A stretch of 64,000 bases of DNA, from the NCBI RefSeq assembly GCF_020882245.1, contig NC_083599.1:77788339-77852338 (forward strand). The letters are read 5' to 3'. Shown here one piece after another: positions 46,641 through 59,144 of the stretch. A program made the position numbers and the translations under genes. Below the pieces are notes generated by a model. The model did no database searches and was not told the origin of the DNA. It saw nothing but the letters and a program-made list of their open reading frames with translations. Numbering within the stretch: position 1 is the stretch's first letter; every line of letters begins with the position of its first letter. The stretch comes from Rhopalosiphum padi. Its lineage: Eukaryota; Arthropoda; Insecta; Hemiptera; Aphididae.

Positions 46641-47316
46641 TATTAATTATTCAAATAATTAAAACAATAAATAGTAAAAAAAACCATAAAATTCATTGTG
46701 AAATATTGGACGATTGAAAAAAGATATCAAAAATTGGGCTCTATCCTCTTCAGACCTAGTGTACTCAAAACAAGACAATGTTATGTAGTACCAAATGCCT
46801 GATACCAACTTAGAAAACCATAGTAGATATTGATGTCCCAATTTGTACACAATTGATTTTGCGAGTGAATTACCATTATATTATTTTAAGAAGATACTAT
46901 ATCATTGCTGTAACAGCTAAATCTTATTTTTATCATGTTTATGCAACTATTTAGTGTATATTTATTTTTTTATAATAATCATGAACATAATGAAATACCA
47001 AAATAAACTTCGAACATTTTTTCTAAAATTAGAATACTTTTAACATAAAATATTACAATGTAAATAAAACCAATGTTATTCCAAATTAAACTAGAGATCT
47101 CAAACAAATATTACAAATCGTTATAGATAAGATGATATTTTTTTTTATTTATTAAATGTACACTAGAATAATGTACTCAAAGTAGGACATTCGGTAAATA
47201 ACCATCACTATTACAATTACATATTGACGCTCAACTCCGTCTACGCGTGTCGTATTTTTTTGTTATTTCTAATCGTAATTATATTTTTTATTTTAAAATA
47301 ATAACTAAAACTAAAA

Positions 47317-49139
47317 ATGTCGAAACTTACACCACAAGAAATTATGTCTTTAATACATGGTGGCAATACATCCGATTTTAATGAATGCAGTGACGATTAA
47401 ATTTTTTTTTTATGTAAATGAATTTGAAGTCGATGCTATTAATTGGGATGAACTCGACGTACTTCAAAGAGAGCTGGAAATAGCAGATAATTCAAATGAC
47501 CAAGACTTAAGTATGTTAGTGAATGAAAACTCGATTGACGATGAAAATAATCAGGTACCACATATTATAAATTCATCTATACAAAATAAATTTACTAGTG
47601 ACTTTGCATGGGGATCAAATTAAAAATTTTCTAATAAAAGTAAGTTTATTAGAAAATCGACTAATGATTTTAATCAATACCAAAGAACTGAATGGATTAT
47701 TTTAAGCATTTTATTCCCGATCAAATTATGGAAAACTTTTCGTTCCACACTAATTCTCGATACAACGGAACAACGTGGAAAATCTTTAAAAACTACAACA
47801 ATTGAAATTAAAAATTTTTTTGGAATTTCGATTTTTATGTCGAATATGGGTTATCCACAAATTCGAATGTATTGGACCAAAGGAACTAGAGTTCCTTTAG
47901 TTTCAAATAATATGGCACGAGATCGATATTTTTTAATCCGCTTTAATTTGAAAATTGTCAATGATTTTTCCATCTCGGATGAAATAAAAAAAAAAAGATT
48001 TTCTCTGGAAAATACGACCAATTTTAGATAGTGTAAAAAATGGTTGTCTTCAATTAATAAGTGATACACATCTTAGTATTGACGAACAAATTATTCCGTT
48101 TACTGGCAGCACTCGATTAATACAATACGTCAAAGGTAAACCTAACCCCGAAGGACTTAAAAATTTCGTATTAGCTGATAAAAATGGCTTAGTTTTAGAT
48201 ATTTTTATTTATCAAGGTAAAAAAACTACAATTGATCATGACGATTGTGAATTTTCATTAACTTTGGCTGAATCAGTTGTGTGGCATTTAAGTGAAACAG
48301 TCCCACCCAAAACGTGTTTATATTTTGATCGATATTTCACCACTGAAAAATTAGTACAGATACTACTAAAAAAAAATTTTTTTTCTACGGGTACAGTAAT
48401 GAAAAATCATTTGCCAAAAAATATAACATTAATGTCAGATAAAGCAATGATGAAATCAAATAGAGGTACTTCAAAACAATATGTGAGAGAAGATAAAAAA
48501 ATGGTATTGGTAAAATGGTTTGATAATAAGCCAATCCATTTATTATCTTCGGAAAGTGATAAAGAACCAAAAGATACTTGCCGCCGATGGTCAAAAAAAG
48601 AATTTAAAAAAATTGATGTGGAAAGACCTAATTGTGTTAAAAATTATAATACATTTATGGGAGGTGTCGACTTGTGTGATCGCATGATAGCTCATTATTG
48701 AATGAAATCTCGTACAAATAAATGGACAATTCGTACAATTTTCCATTTTGTAGACTTGAGTATTGTAAATGCATGGATATTATACAAAATAGATTGTGAG
48801 AGTAAAAATATACCTAAGAAAAAACTTATGCCATTGTTAGATTTTCGCATTGAAGTAGCTCGTACTCTCATTGTTGATGGTGGAGAAGACACCTCCGTTA
48901 GCGATTGCGAAGAAGATAATTCACAAGAGGAAAATAGAGGCTGGTATAATAATTTACCACCAAAAGAATTTCGTAAAAGTGGACAACATTTACCAGTAGC
49001 AGAGGAACTTAATTTCCCTAATAGATGTCGTAGAGAAGGATGCAAATTTAAAAGTCGTATTAAATGTGACAAATGTAATTTATTCTTGTGTCTTAATAAA
49101 AATAACAACTGTTTATATAATTTCCAATTGAATTTATAA
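47317..49139 (+). pseudogene. piggyBac-like transposase, broken
   Basis: The reading starts MSKLTPQEIMSLIHGG and carries an early TAA (about 47398). It continues through an acidic N-terminus (NWDELDVLQRELEIADNS), a stop at 47621-47623 and a frameshift near 47990. The catalytic domain shows DTHLSIDEQIIPFTG (Asp 1), CLYFDRYFTTEKL (Asp 2) and FMGGVDLCDRMIAHY (Asp 3), followed by a TGA at 48699-48701 and a C-terminal Cys-rich finger (CRREGCKF, CDKCNLFLC). Flanking long inverted repeats belong to it. Non-functional. Confidence 0.88.
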
Positions 49140-49679
49140 TTAATACTTGTTAATATGTTTAATTTTTTTATAATAAAAAACTTATTGTATTTTTTTGTCA
49201 ACTACCTACAGTTAGTAGTATAAAGGTTTTAATATTTTATTTTTTTTTAATGTTCATACAAGACGAGTATTTCTATTAAATTATATGAATTATTTTATTA
49301 TCTTTTAAATTTAAGTATCTTTAGAGTCAAACTGTTACTTGTCAATTAGTATTTATTGCTTATTATTTTAAAGTTAAAATGTATTTTAATTAACTTAATT
49401 AAAAAAATATAATAATTTATTTTGAATTATTATTTAACCGTATGTAAACCTAATGTCCTTTTTTGAGGACAATGATTTTAAGTTCAGAAAACCATTGATA
49501 ATTGTAATCAAATCGTATACAAATAGTATTTTTCTTATCCAATATATGTGTACAATAAAATGTAATAAGATTGGTCACACTGAATTGTTGAAAAATTTTC
49601 AGGTGGTTCGTCGATTTATTGCATGTCCTATTTTGTACACATTAGTTATCTGCAATGATTTTTAAATATTCCCTTCGGT

Positions 49680-49800
49680 CTGAAGAGGCTATACGATTCT
49701 AGATAAAATTCTCCTCTACATTTTTTATTATAGGTGTTTTTGCTTTATAACCCTTCAGTAAGCCGTATTATTGGAAGTACGAAACCATGTTTTACGGTAA
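49680..49800 (-). repeat. Right long inverted repeat of the piggyBac-like element
   Basis: Inverse copy of 46509-46640. Beyond it (toward 49830) the sequence does not match the outer left end, so the right tip with its TTAA is missing or displaced. Confidence 0.85.
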
Positions 49801-51130
49801 AAAAAAGTATAATTACGCTCGGACATGTGCTGCGCTCATCGTCAGCGGCAGCCTTCGATACTCGGTCTTCATTCCTCCACCCCGCGTACAGTACCGTACC
49901 ATAGACCAAAACGAGTTTTCTTATCGTGACCGCGCATGGTTTATAAATACTCAAATAATTATCGATACGTGAAATAATAATACTGAGTATGAATGTATGA
50001 TTGGTATGAATATTATTGTTCGTATTTATATTCGTTATTCATATTATTTGCGCTACTGCTACTGTATAAAATCATCTATCGTAATGTTGAAGTTTTTCAA
50101 CATATGATTAAAATAATTTTTTTTTCAATTGAAGTAGAATATTTTTTGTATTATAATTTATTGTTGATAAATTTTTTTTTTTTAATAAAAAAATTAAATC
50201 AGTAAAAATTTCACCTATTATTAATAATTGAAAAAATGTAAAAGGAAAAACAGGAATAACAATGATGAATATTGTTTTATATTTTCCTATAATTTAATTA
50301 TTGTTCTCGTAAGTCTTAATAGGTATAAGTATAGGTAATATATAGGTAAATTTGTTAAAAAAAAATAATTTTAAATACATACGATTCAATTAAAATCTGA
50401 AATATTATAAAATATTTGACTCTCATGCACAATATGTACAAACATATTTTGTTACATATACAATAAGCAAACATAATTAAACACAAAAGAACCAGATAAA
50501 CTTAAAATCATAACGTAATATTAGTTGGTAGATATAGATATAGATAAATATACCTATATATTATAGATATTATAATAGTTATTGTCACTTTTGATTCCTA
50601 TCATTTTAAAATGATAAAAACATGACAAAACAATAATTAAAATAATCTCTATAATATCGAAATAATTATGTAAGGAAAAAAACAAAATTTAAATGTTTTA
50701 ACACTTTATTTTTTACATTATAATATATATATATATAAATAAATATATGATATATTAGTACCTATAGGCTATAGGTACCTAAAATCATATAATTATTACA
50801 AATTAAATATTAAATTATAATCATTTGAATATTATTATACAAATATATAATTACATAATTATTAATCGTATAAATAACAGACGTATTAAAAAATTATAAT
50901 ATATTGACTAATTATTAATTCACAAAAATCATGATTTAAATTTCTAAAACTTATATTTAACAAATATACAGATATACACTTAAAAATAAAATATATATAG
51001 AATATAATATGTATTCTTAAAAAATATATATAACTATACTTGCCTACATAGTGTGAATAAATTTAAATTTACATGAAATATAATTTTATTTTAAATTATT
51101 AAAGTGTATTATTATGTTTGAACCATGGGC
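49801..51130. other. Non-coding spacer
   Basis: 49800-49960 is GC-richer, with CATCGTCAGCGGCAGCC-type sequence. The remainder to 51100 is very AT-rich, without coding potential or recognisable repeats beyond TATA runs. It lies downstream (3') of the env-like gene. I looked for an LTR here and found none. Confidence 0.5.
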
Positions 51131-52906
51131 TTAGGATAATAACCTAAATTTATATTTTCTAAAGCTGATTTTTTTTTTTTTTATACAACATTTTATACTT
51201 AAGTATAATAATATAACAGCTATTATCGTAATCAAATATTTATTTGTATATACAAACTCATAGGTTTTTTCTAATGTAAGTGAATTTAATAATTTTTCTT
51301 GTTGATCTAATTTTGCGTTTATTTTATCGAAAGACTCTTTATCAAATTTTTAATTTTTAATTTCATCTAAATGAATGGGTTTCGGATATAGTCGATTAAC
51401 TGCAATATTACAGCACGAATCATTTAAAAGGCTTAACTCTAAAGGTTGTGTTACAAATGACGATTCTAATATTTGTTCTGTTATTATAACGCCCTGAGTC
51501 GTTTGAGCAAGACAACCAGCTTTCAGGAATAATTTACCAGAACTTTTTAATGTTAGCCTATGAATAAAAGATCGTTTATTACAAATTATCGTGATTATAG
51601 TAGGCTTTACACATACAAAGTACCAATTATTTTTGAAATATGATGGGTACCATAACTCTTTTTTAAATTCAGTGATATAAGTATCACATTGGGTAGGTTT
51701 GGCTATAGAATTTTTTAATATTTCTGTTACACAAATGGGATCAGTAACACTATTGTGTATGATTTCATTAAAACCACAAACAAAAGTGTTAGCAACTTTT
51801 ACACAGTTATTGATATTAGACCAAATAAAATAATTTGTCACCAAATCGTCTGTTATTAAGTACATTGGATTTTCAGTCATATGTATAAATTGTCCTAATT
51901 CATTGATTGGAACATATATCGGTAGAATATAATATAATTTGAAAATGTCGATGATACATAATGGAATTTTTATTGAAAATATTAGTCTATCGTTCATTGG
52001 GTGAAGGTCTATGTGTAATATTTTGTATATTTCTTGTATATTATCTTCATTAAATTTTATAGGGAATTGTAAATTTTCCGGCAGGATATTTTCCATTCGT
52101 TTTATTTCCGACAAAAACTGATCTGGTGTAATTATAAAAACATCCAATTTATTCGTTTGAACGTTTGAAATTATTCTTTGTAACCTCGTTACAAATATAT
52201 CTAATTCACTAATATTATTTTCAATCAGGGATATTAATCTTAGAATAATAATTTGTTTATTTTCGTCTGTTAATTCAATACTCATGGTGTTAATAGTGTT
52301 TTCAATTTTTTTCATATTTTAATCAAATAATATTTTATTGTCATTAAATGTTGTTATGGTTTCATTAAAATTTGTTATTGTGCTCCTTAAAATAGAAACT
52401 TGGTCTTCAACTATGTGTATCATATCTTTTTGATCATTCTCTAATTTGTTAATCGAACTATCATACCTTCTTACATCATCAGCGTCGGCAATGCCGAACA
52501 TCCACTGTAATGCCGAACCCCCAGATTCAAATGATCGCTTAACCTTTTTACTATGCCTAGCCATTTGTCTAATAGTCTGTGTATCTGTATTAATTTTTTT
52601 TACACGCTTCTCCAACTGATTTAGAGTTATTTGGTATGTGTTATTAATTGCAAATGAGTTGATTGATTTTAACATGGTATTTACATCGATAAGGCTATTG
52701 ATTAGATATTTTAAATCTATAAATGTATTGATGGTCCAACTACTTTTACATAATTTACCTTCTCCTATTATCTCGTACTGTAATCCTGGACTATTGGTGG
52801 TAAGAGTGAGGTTATAAAATGCAGCATCTCGATTTTCACTGGAAATAATATGATTGGTCAGCAGCAATAGTAGCATGGTACGACAAATCATATTCCAGGC
52901 ATCCAT
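51131..52906 (-). pseudogene. Baculovirus F-like envelope (fusion) protein gene, two in-frame stops
   Basis: From the ATG at 52906 one frame of 592 codons (stop at 51131) carries only two premature TAA codons, at 52319-52321 (codon 196) and 51350-51352 (codon 519), and no frameshift. It shows a hydrophobic signal peptide within the first ~23 residues. A basic furin-type site ending KVKR lies at residue ~124, followed by a Gly/Ala-rich fusion-peptide-like start and the conserved WMFGIADADD block. A coiled-coil-like region, cysteine pairs and a C-terminal transmembrane segment (about residues 556-573) with a lysine-rich tail follow. This is the layout of baculovirus F and errantivirus Env proteins (PF12259 type), which mediate membrane fusion. 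No gag or pol accompanies it. Confidence 0.85.
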
Positions 52907-52940
52907 TTTTGTTGTAATTCTATGATAAATAATTTTTATA

Positions 52941-53002
52941 CTATTATAAAATATATATAATAACAAAAATATGTATATAAATTATAGGTATTTCGTACTT
53001 AC
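52941..53002 (-). other. Putative 62-bp intron in the 5' leader of the env-like gene
   Basis: Upstream of the env ATG a donor (CCAA|GTAAGTACG, first intron base 53002) and an acceptor (TTTATAATAG, last intron base 52941) delimit a short, AT-rich intron of typical insect size. It would give a spliced leader 34 bp before the ATG. It is a prediction only. Confidence 0.4.
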
Positions 53003-53805
53003 TTGGTTTATTATTTTGACGTTATATAGGTACTTTAGCAAAATTTTATCGCAACAAGTATGATAGATGTAAAAAATATTGTACGTATTTTACAAATACA
53101 GCTCTATATTGAAGTGTAGTACACCGACGTAAGACGTTCAAACGTTTGTTATTGGTATCAATAAAGAACACGAGAATTGCGTGATTTATAATATTACTGT
53201 TTTATTGAATTTAACACTAATTAATTGTATATTTGCACACTAATAATTATAAGATATTCTGAGAGGCACTGATTAAAAACTATAAGAGGTTCTGCTAAGA
53301 CTATTAAAAAGATGCTTTGCTGAACAACACGGCTGTTGCTCACACTCTAGACCAGACTCGACTACTGACCACCAACAGGGCCCGTCGTCACGGTCTCTCC
53401 GAGGCTCTTAGGATGTGCTGATCTAGCCCTTTTTGGTCACGTAGACCATCGTGGGAATCTAAGTGTTCTCACACTCATTTTGCCCGAGTCAACACATTCC
53501 AACATTATATACACTAGTCTTTTGGACAAGATAAAAAAAACTTATATAACTATACGCATACGCATATACATATATATATATATGCCTATACAGCAATATA
53601 TTGACTATACAGCTATATATAGCTGGTCGTCCGTTCAAAAAGGGTTTATTCAGCAGATTCCTTTAATTTTAATATAATATGTTGTAAATAGCTGTAACAT
53701 ATAACAATGTAGTAAGACGTGATCGTGTGACTCGACTACACTAACTGTGATCTACTTTGGTCTGTTATTTTTATTTCTTAAAAATTGATATACAAAAATT
53801 GAAAA
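53003..53805. promoter_or_regulatory. Shared upstream region of the divergent env-like and transposase-nuclease genes
   Basis: The two genes point away from each other across about 800 bp. The middle (53280-53480) is GC-richer than the surroundings. TATATATA tracts occur near 53570 and 53615. A block from TGTAGT (53115) to ACTACA (53740) is LTR-like in form, with AATAAAG near 53161, but has no matching duplication, so I do not call it an LTR. A bidirectional promoter is inferred from position only. Confidence 0.35.
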
Positions 53806-54974
53806 ATGTTTAAGTCAAAAAATCAACAATGCAATACGAAGGATGTAAAAGTGTATTTTTTAACTAATTGTTTTAAAGTTAATTTATTGGAAGCTAAAAA
53901 AATGCTTAGGAACCCAACTAATGTATCAAACGTTGTTCAATGTTCAAAACTTGAGCCACAGCCAGGTAAGTGGTATATTTGTATAAATTGTAATCAAACA
54001 GAATTTACCTCAGATGGCATCGAATGGCAAGTAACAGGCACAAATGTATTACCAAACGATAAAAACCCTATTGTGCATGTCGAATACTTTGCATCGGAAA
54101 ATGTACACAAAAGTATCTTTAAATTAGTTGAAAAAAATCGATATAATGCAATTTTAATCAACTATGTGGAATCTTCACACTTGAATATTACTAACTCACC
54201 GAAAATTGAAACTGAAATCAAAAAACCAAAATCGTTTGTTTCTAAAAAGAGATCTATGAAAAGTATAATGAAAGATCGTTTAAAAATATTCAAAAACTTA
54301 AGTAATGAAGAAATAATGGATAATCAATCAACTATTGAACTAATTAAGTAATCATAACTATTTTTTAAATTACAACATAATATTATGTCATATATTGTTT
54401 TTTTCTGTTAGAAACAAAAATATTGACTCGCCCACTTTAGGCGCCGATAACTGTCTTCCAGGTACTTCGACATCAATCCCTACTTCCGATTGGTAATAAT
54501 ATACTAAACACTTTATGTACTTATTATGTACAATACTATATTACTATATACTTAATATTTTAGTTAAAAATAATATATCTATTAATTAATTAACTGTTTT
54601 ATAGTACAAAGGGTGATATACCACTATTGATAAGTAGTACACCATCAAATAGAACTTATATAAATGCCAATGATTTGGATATATCGAATGTGGAAAGTTA
54701 CGAACTTACAACTTCTTGCGATAATACTCATAATAATCCGTAAGTTAAATATTTTAAACATATTTTTATTATTTGTAAAGAGACAACTAGCAGTTTATTT
54801 AAATTTTTATTAATATTATGGTGGTGTTGCTACAGTGATTTTTGCATTAGTTCACCACAAATAGCGAGTTGTGTAGAATTTACAGCAGAGACAAGTACAC
54901 CAAAACTGAAATTGCAAGTACAAAACCAATTTGATGAACCTGAATTAACTGTTAAACTACGGCTACTGAAATAA
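53806..54974 (+). CDS. Short form using an alternative terminal exon (298 aa)
   Basis: The first three exons (53806-54347, 54412-54492, 54605-54739) can also splice to an exon at 54836-54974, which ends in a TAA stop (KLQVQNQFDEPELTVKLRLL then stop) and gives exactly 298 codons plus stop. Exons 1-3 all end in phase 2, so exon 3 can join either this exon or the transposase exon at 55078 without a frame change. The N-terminal part has a Cys pair (WYICINCNQ) and a basic stretch (SFVSKKRSMKSIMKDRLK); no known domain. It may be a regulatory product, or a separate gene next to the transposase gene. Confidence 0.6.
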
Positions 54975-57900
54975 ATTCATCTTTCGAGTAAAATTTATAT
55001 TAAATCATATAGTAGTTTTTTATGTATTTTAAATAAATTGTAGTGTAGAGTCTAGACAATATTTTCATTATGTATAGGTTTGTTAAAATCCATGTCGAAT
55101 TTATTGACTCTCACGCACTGACTGTCAGTTCAGTCTCAGAGGTAGAAAAAAGCCTCATGTAAGAATTTTGTTACCATCCGTAATGTTTTATGAATTAAAA
55201 TTTAAATTAATTACCTATATATTTATCTAGTGAAAGAGCAGGTGAAATAAATGGGTGTAGGATTGTAGACATCGGATATGTTTTTAGTCAAGTTCTTGAT
55301 TGTACTCACGAAGAAATGTATGGATGTAATTTTATGAACATGGAATATATATCAGAATTTAGGAGAGGTTACTATTCACAATTTTTGTTCAAATGTAAAA
55401 TGTGCAATATTCAAAAAAAAATATATTCTTCAAAATTTAATGAAAATCTTCAAAATCAATGGTCAATAAATAAAGCTATTGTAAATAGCACTATTGCAAT
55501 TGGTAATTAAAATATTGATTTAAATGTAATGCTTTGCGATTTTGTTTTAATTAAATAGTAATTTATTGTACGAGTAGGAATTGGCTATACCCAACTAGCC
55601 GAATTTTCTGCTGGTTTAGAAATACCATACATGTCTGCAAAAATGTACCATTCATTTAAGTCAGTTCTCCAAGATGATATTAAAGGCACAGCTTGGTCAG
55701 AAATGAAAGCGGCAGGAGATGAAAAAAGAAAATATGCTATAGAATCGGGTTCTGTTGATAATAATGGTATACCACTCATTACAGTTGTTGCGGACGCTCA
55801 GTGGTCCAAGCGGAGCTATAAAACAAAATACGACGCTTTTTCCGGAGTGGTAAGTGTTTTAAACAATTTAAAAAGTACATAATAAAATAAAATTCAAATA
55901 ACTATTAATTAAATTAATAGACAAATCTATAACTAATCTTAACTAATTTTTACGTGACTTTAGGCAAGTATTATTGGATACAAAACAAAAAAAATACTTT
56001 TTGTCGGAATCAGAAACCGATATTGCGTAATTTGTAAACGTTCTTCTAATAAAAATATTGAAAAACCTATACACACATGCTTCCTGAATTGGAAACACGG
56101 TGCTACAAGTATTGAAGCGGACGGAGTAGCCGAAGGTTTTACCAAGAGTTTCGAAATGCATGGCGTTAAATATTCAAAATTAATTGGTAAGATACAATTA
56201 CGTTTATTACATAAATAAAAATTTATAATCAAATTTTATGAATTTTTAACAACAAAATAACTTTAAATTTATGCGATTTTATCATATTTTGTTAAAAATT
56301 GAAGAAATAAAAAAAATGTGACCGACGATTTTTTTAATGGCAATAAGTACAACTTATGAACATTCTTGTATTTTTCACTCCGTTCAGAATCTAAAAAAAT
56401 GTTTTAGGTGACGGTGACAGTAGTGTCACAAAAAGGCTAAATGAAATACTACCGTATGGTCCGAGCCTAAGAGTCGAAAAAATTGAATGCAGAAATCATA
56501 TGCTTAGGAACTATTCCCAAAAAATGTCTGCACTCACTAAACGGACAGAATTTCCTATTGCAATAAGAAAAAAAATTGCTGATAACCTTGTTAGGCTTAG
56601 AACTGATATAACCAAAGCTATACAGTATAGAAAATCTGAGGAAAAACCATTACAACAGAAAATTTTAAGTAAGTACCTACCTAATTTATGTTATTGTTTA
56701 TTACATTTTATTTATTTATTTGGGGCTTTTTAGATCTTAAATACGACATAACCAACGCACCAAACCATCGACTTTTTGATTGCCATAAAAAATGTGCTCC
56801 TTATTTTTGCGAAAAATCTGCAGATAACTTAGTTGATAACTGCAAGACAAATGAAAATGATGGTATAGTCAAAGAAATTAATATAATTGTTTCTCGTTTG
56901 GCTAATAATGCAAAGAGTCTTATATTGGACGTAGACAATAACATTTGCGAACAATTTAATAGTGTTATTAATAAATTTCTTGGTGGCAAAAGAATAAATT
57001 ATAATCGAAGGAGTTCTTATAATACAAGGATATTAGCAGCCGTGGTTAGTTTTAATTCTAGCGAGTATTTAAGAGCTGTAAAAAAACATATCACTCAAAC
57101 AAGTCCTGGTAAGATAACATTTTTTTTTGAAAATTATTATTATATACAAATGTAAAATAACCTATTAATTATTTTTTTTGTTAGGAAAAACGGCTAAATC
57201 ATTTTTGAGTAAAGTAATAAAAAAACGTTCTGCTTGCCAAAAACGAAGACGACTTTCGACCAAACTTAAATATAAAGTAAAACGACGACCAAAAGCTAGT
57301 TCCAAACCAGACGAACATTATGGTAACGCAGACATATTAGACGGTATGTAATGATAAGCTCATATATTATTGTAAATTGTAATAAATAAACTTAATTATA
57401 TCTAATTAATAACTGTCGTATTGTTTACGTTATTATAGGTATAAGAGAAGTCGATGATCCATCATTTGTAAAAGATATGGAACAGTTTCTGAAGTAGGTA
57501 CTATAGGCAAACAACGATATAAATACTGAATACCCAATACCTAGCTATTATTCGTTTTATTCAATAATTTCGTTTCTAAAGGACTTTATATGACGTCAAC
57601 CGCACCACAGTAGAAGAAACTACAAGACATCAAGCCGAAAGTGAAAACTGGAGGGCAGAAAGGATGATTCGACTCACCGCTAGTAACTTTGGTCGTGTAT
57701 GCAAAATGCGTCGTAATACTAGTTGCAAAAATATAGTGCATTCAATCTTATATCTAACATTCAATAACAAGTTAGTTTAATGTTATACACTTAAAATACC
57801 GCACTATAATTAAAATGTGCATTGTTAATATTAAGAATATTTTTATTTCTATTTCTTTTTTTATTTAATAGATTCTATATTTTTTTATTTTATAGGTCTG

Positions 57901-58728
57901 TCCAGTATGGTAGGGATATGGAAGACGAGGCAAAAACAAAATTTGAAGAAAAGTTCGGTTACAAAATAAAAAAATGTGGTCTTTTGATTGATACGCAAAT
58001 TCCATATTTAGCTGCTAGTCCAGGTTTAACAAGATTTGATTTTCTTACTATTTTCTCTAGTATATAATAAAATAATTCATTAATTAATATTACGATATTT
58101 TTTTTTCAAAATTATTTTAGATGGAATTATTGGTGATACTGCTATCGTTGAAATTAAATGTCCTTATGCTACAAAAGACACGGAAAATGAGATGGAGGCT
58201 GTATCCACTGGCAAAGTTTGTTTTCTACTAAAAAAATACCTTTCCTTATTTATTTTTTTAAAACCTAATTTATTTAACACAGCTGAAGTATTGTTCCATC
58301 AAAGAAAACAAATTGGTATTAAGTAAAAATCATATTTACTACTACCAAATTCAAGGACAATTGCATATTTCTCAAAAGGAACAATGCTTTTTTATTATAT
58401 ACACGACTAATTGGATGTCAGTCCAGATAATAAAATATGATGATGATTTTTGGAGCACACATATGGTCGATAAATTAAAAACGTAAACATTGTTAGAATT
58501 AATATTGATTTAACTTTTGTTAAATCCAATATTTAGTTATTAATAAAATATAGTAAGTATATCAATATTCAATTTTATACTTATAGGTTTTATCTAAACT
58601 GTTTGCTGCTAGAAATCGTGGATCCTGTTTATAAATATAGATTTATGAAATCAGACATAAGAGAGTCAAAAATAATTTTACAGCAAATGAAAATCGCAAA
58701 ACAGCTAATTAATAACAGATTAACGTGA
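53806..58728 (+). CDS. Mutator-like transposase fused to YqaJ-type exonuclease, 16 exons
   Basis: Exons: 53806-54347, 54412-54492, 54605-54739, 55078-55158, 55231-55502, 55575-55849, 55964-56186, 56408-56668, 56734-57108, 57185-57343, 57439-57493, 57582-57770, 57896-58023, 58121-58215, 58283-58482, 58587-58728. All junctions are GT-AG, all phases fit, and the total of 3213 nt is open (about 1070 aa). The N-terminal 250 residues are of unknown fold. The middle matches the Mutator-like transposase domain (PF20700 type): ITVVADAQWSKRSYKTKYDA, LIGDGDSSV, ECRNHMLRNYS and NNICEQFNSVINKFLGGKR, with plausible D, D and E. The C-terminal ~220 residues match YqaJ/lambda exonuclease: SPDGIIGD, IVEIKCPYA (E-x-K) and YYYQIQGQLHIS. 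A role in excision/integration and DNA end processing is inferred. Confidence 0.85.
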
Positions 58729-59144
58729 AAGACGAAAAACAAAAATTTAATATTAATTCAATTGTGTTATTTTTATTTACTATGTTAACTATATTGATTA
58801 TTATTATTTTATTTTATTTTATTTGAATTAGAAGTAATAAAGGTATAAATACGAATCAAGCTATATTGTATTACAGTTTTTACGATCTATATTTTAGTGT
58901 ATATACAAATGCTAGCAGTAACTTAATTTAAAAAATAGAAGGTGGGTACGCGGCGCGCGGTTATCAAGAAAATAGTACATTGCGACATATAAGTATTCAG
59001 AAGAACGTTCATATAATAATAAGCGACGCTCCCGAACGAGCAGCCGTCGACTGCGAATAGTGGGCGTGGCTTAACGCCGCGTGCTTGCGGATCGCGAAAA
59101 CACCTAACAGCGCATTCTCTTGGACGTTGTATACGTTTCGCTTT
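58729..59144. other. 3' region of the transposase-nuclease gene up to the right TIR
   Basis: An AATAAA-type poly(A) signal lies near 58834-58840 (AAGTAATAAAGGTATAAA). From 58930 to 59140 the sequence is GC-rich (GCGGCGCGCGG, CCGTCGACTGCG) up to the TIR. No coding seen. Confidence 0.5.

Noticed and set aside
47833..48069. Overlapping frames on both strands as separate small genes
   Set aside because: They are parts and shadows of the frameshifted piggyBac-like gene.
51347..52321. Programmed stop-codon readthrough in the env-like gene
   Set aside because: Two TAA codons without a recognisable readthrough context; ordinary nonsense mutations are simpler.
53115..53740. LTR with TGTAGT...ACTACA ends upstream of the env-like gene
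   Set aside because: Flanks TGAAG and CTAAC do not match and no second copy is seen near 50-51 kb; kept only as a remark.
57582..58728. YqaJ as bacterial or viral contamination
   Set aside because: The segment has five exons with consistent GT-AG introns and joins the upstream transposase in phase, so it is a nuclear spliced gene.
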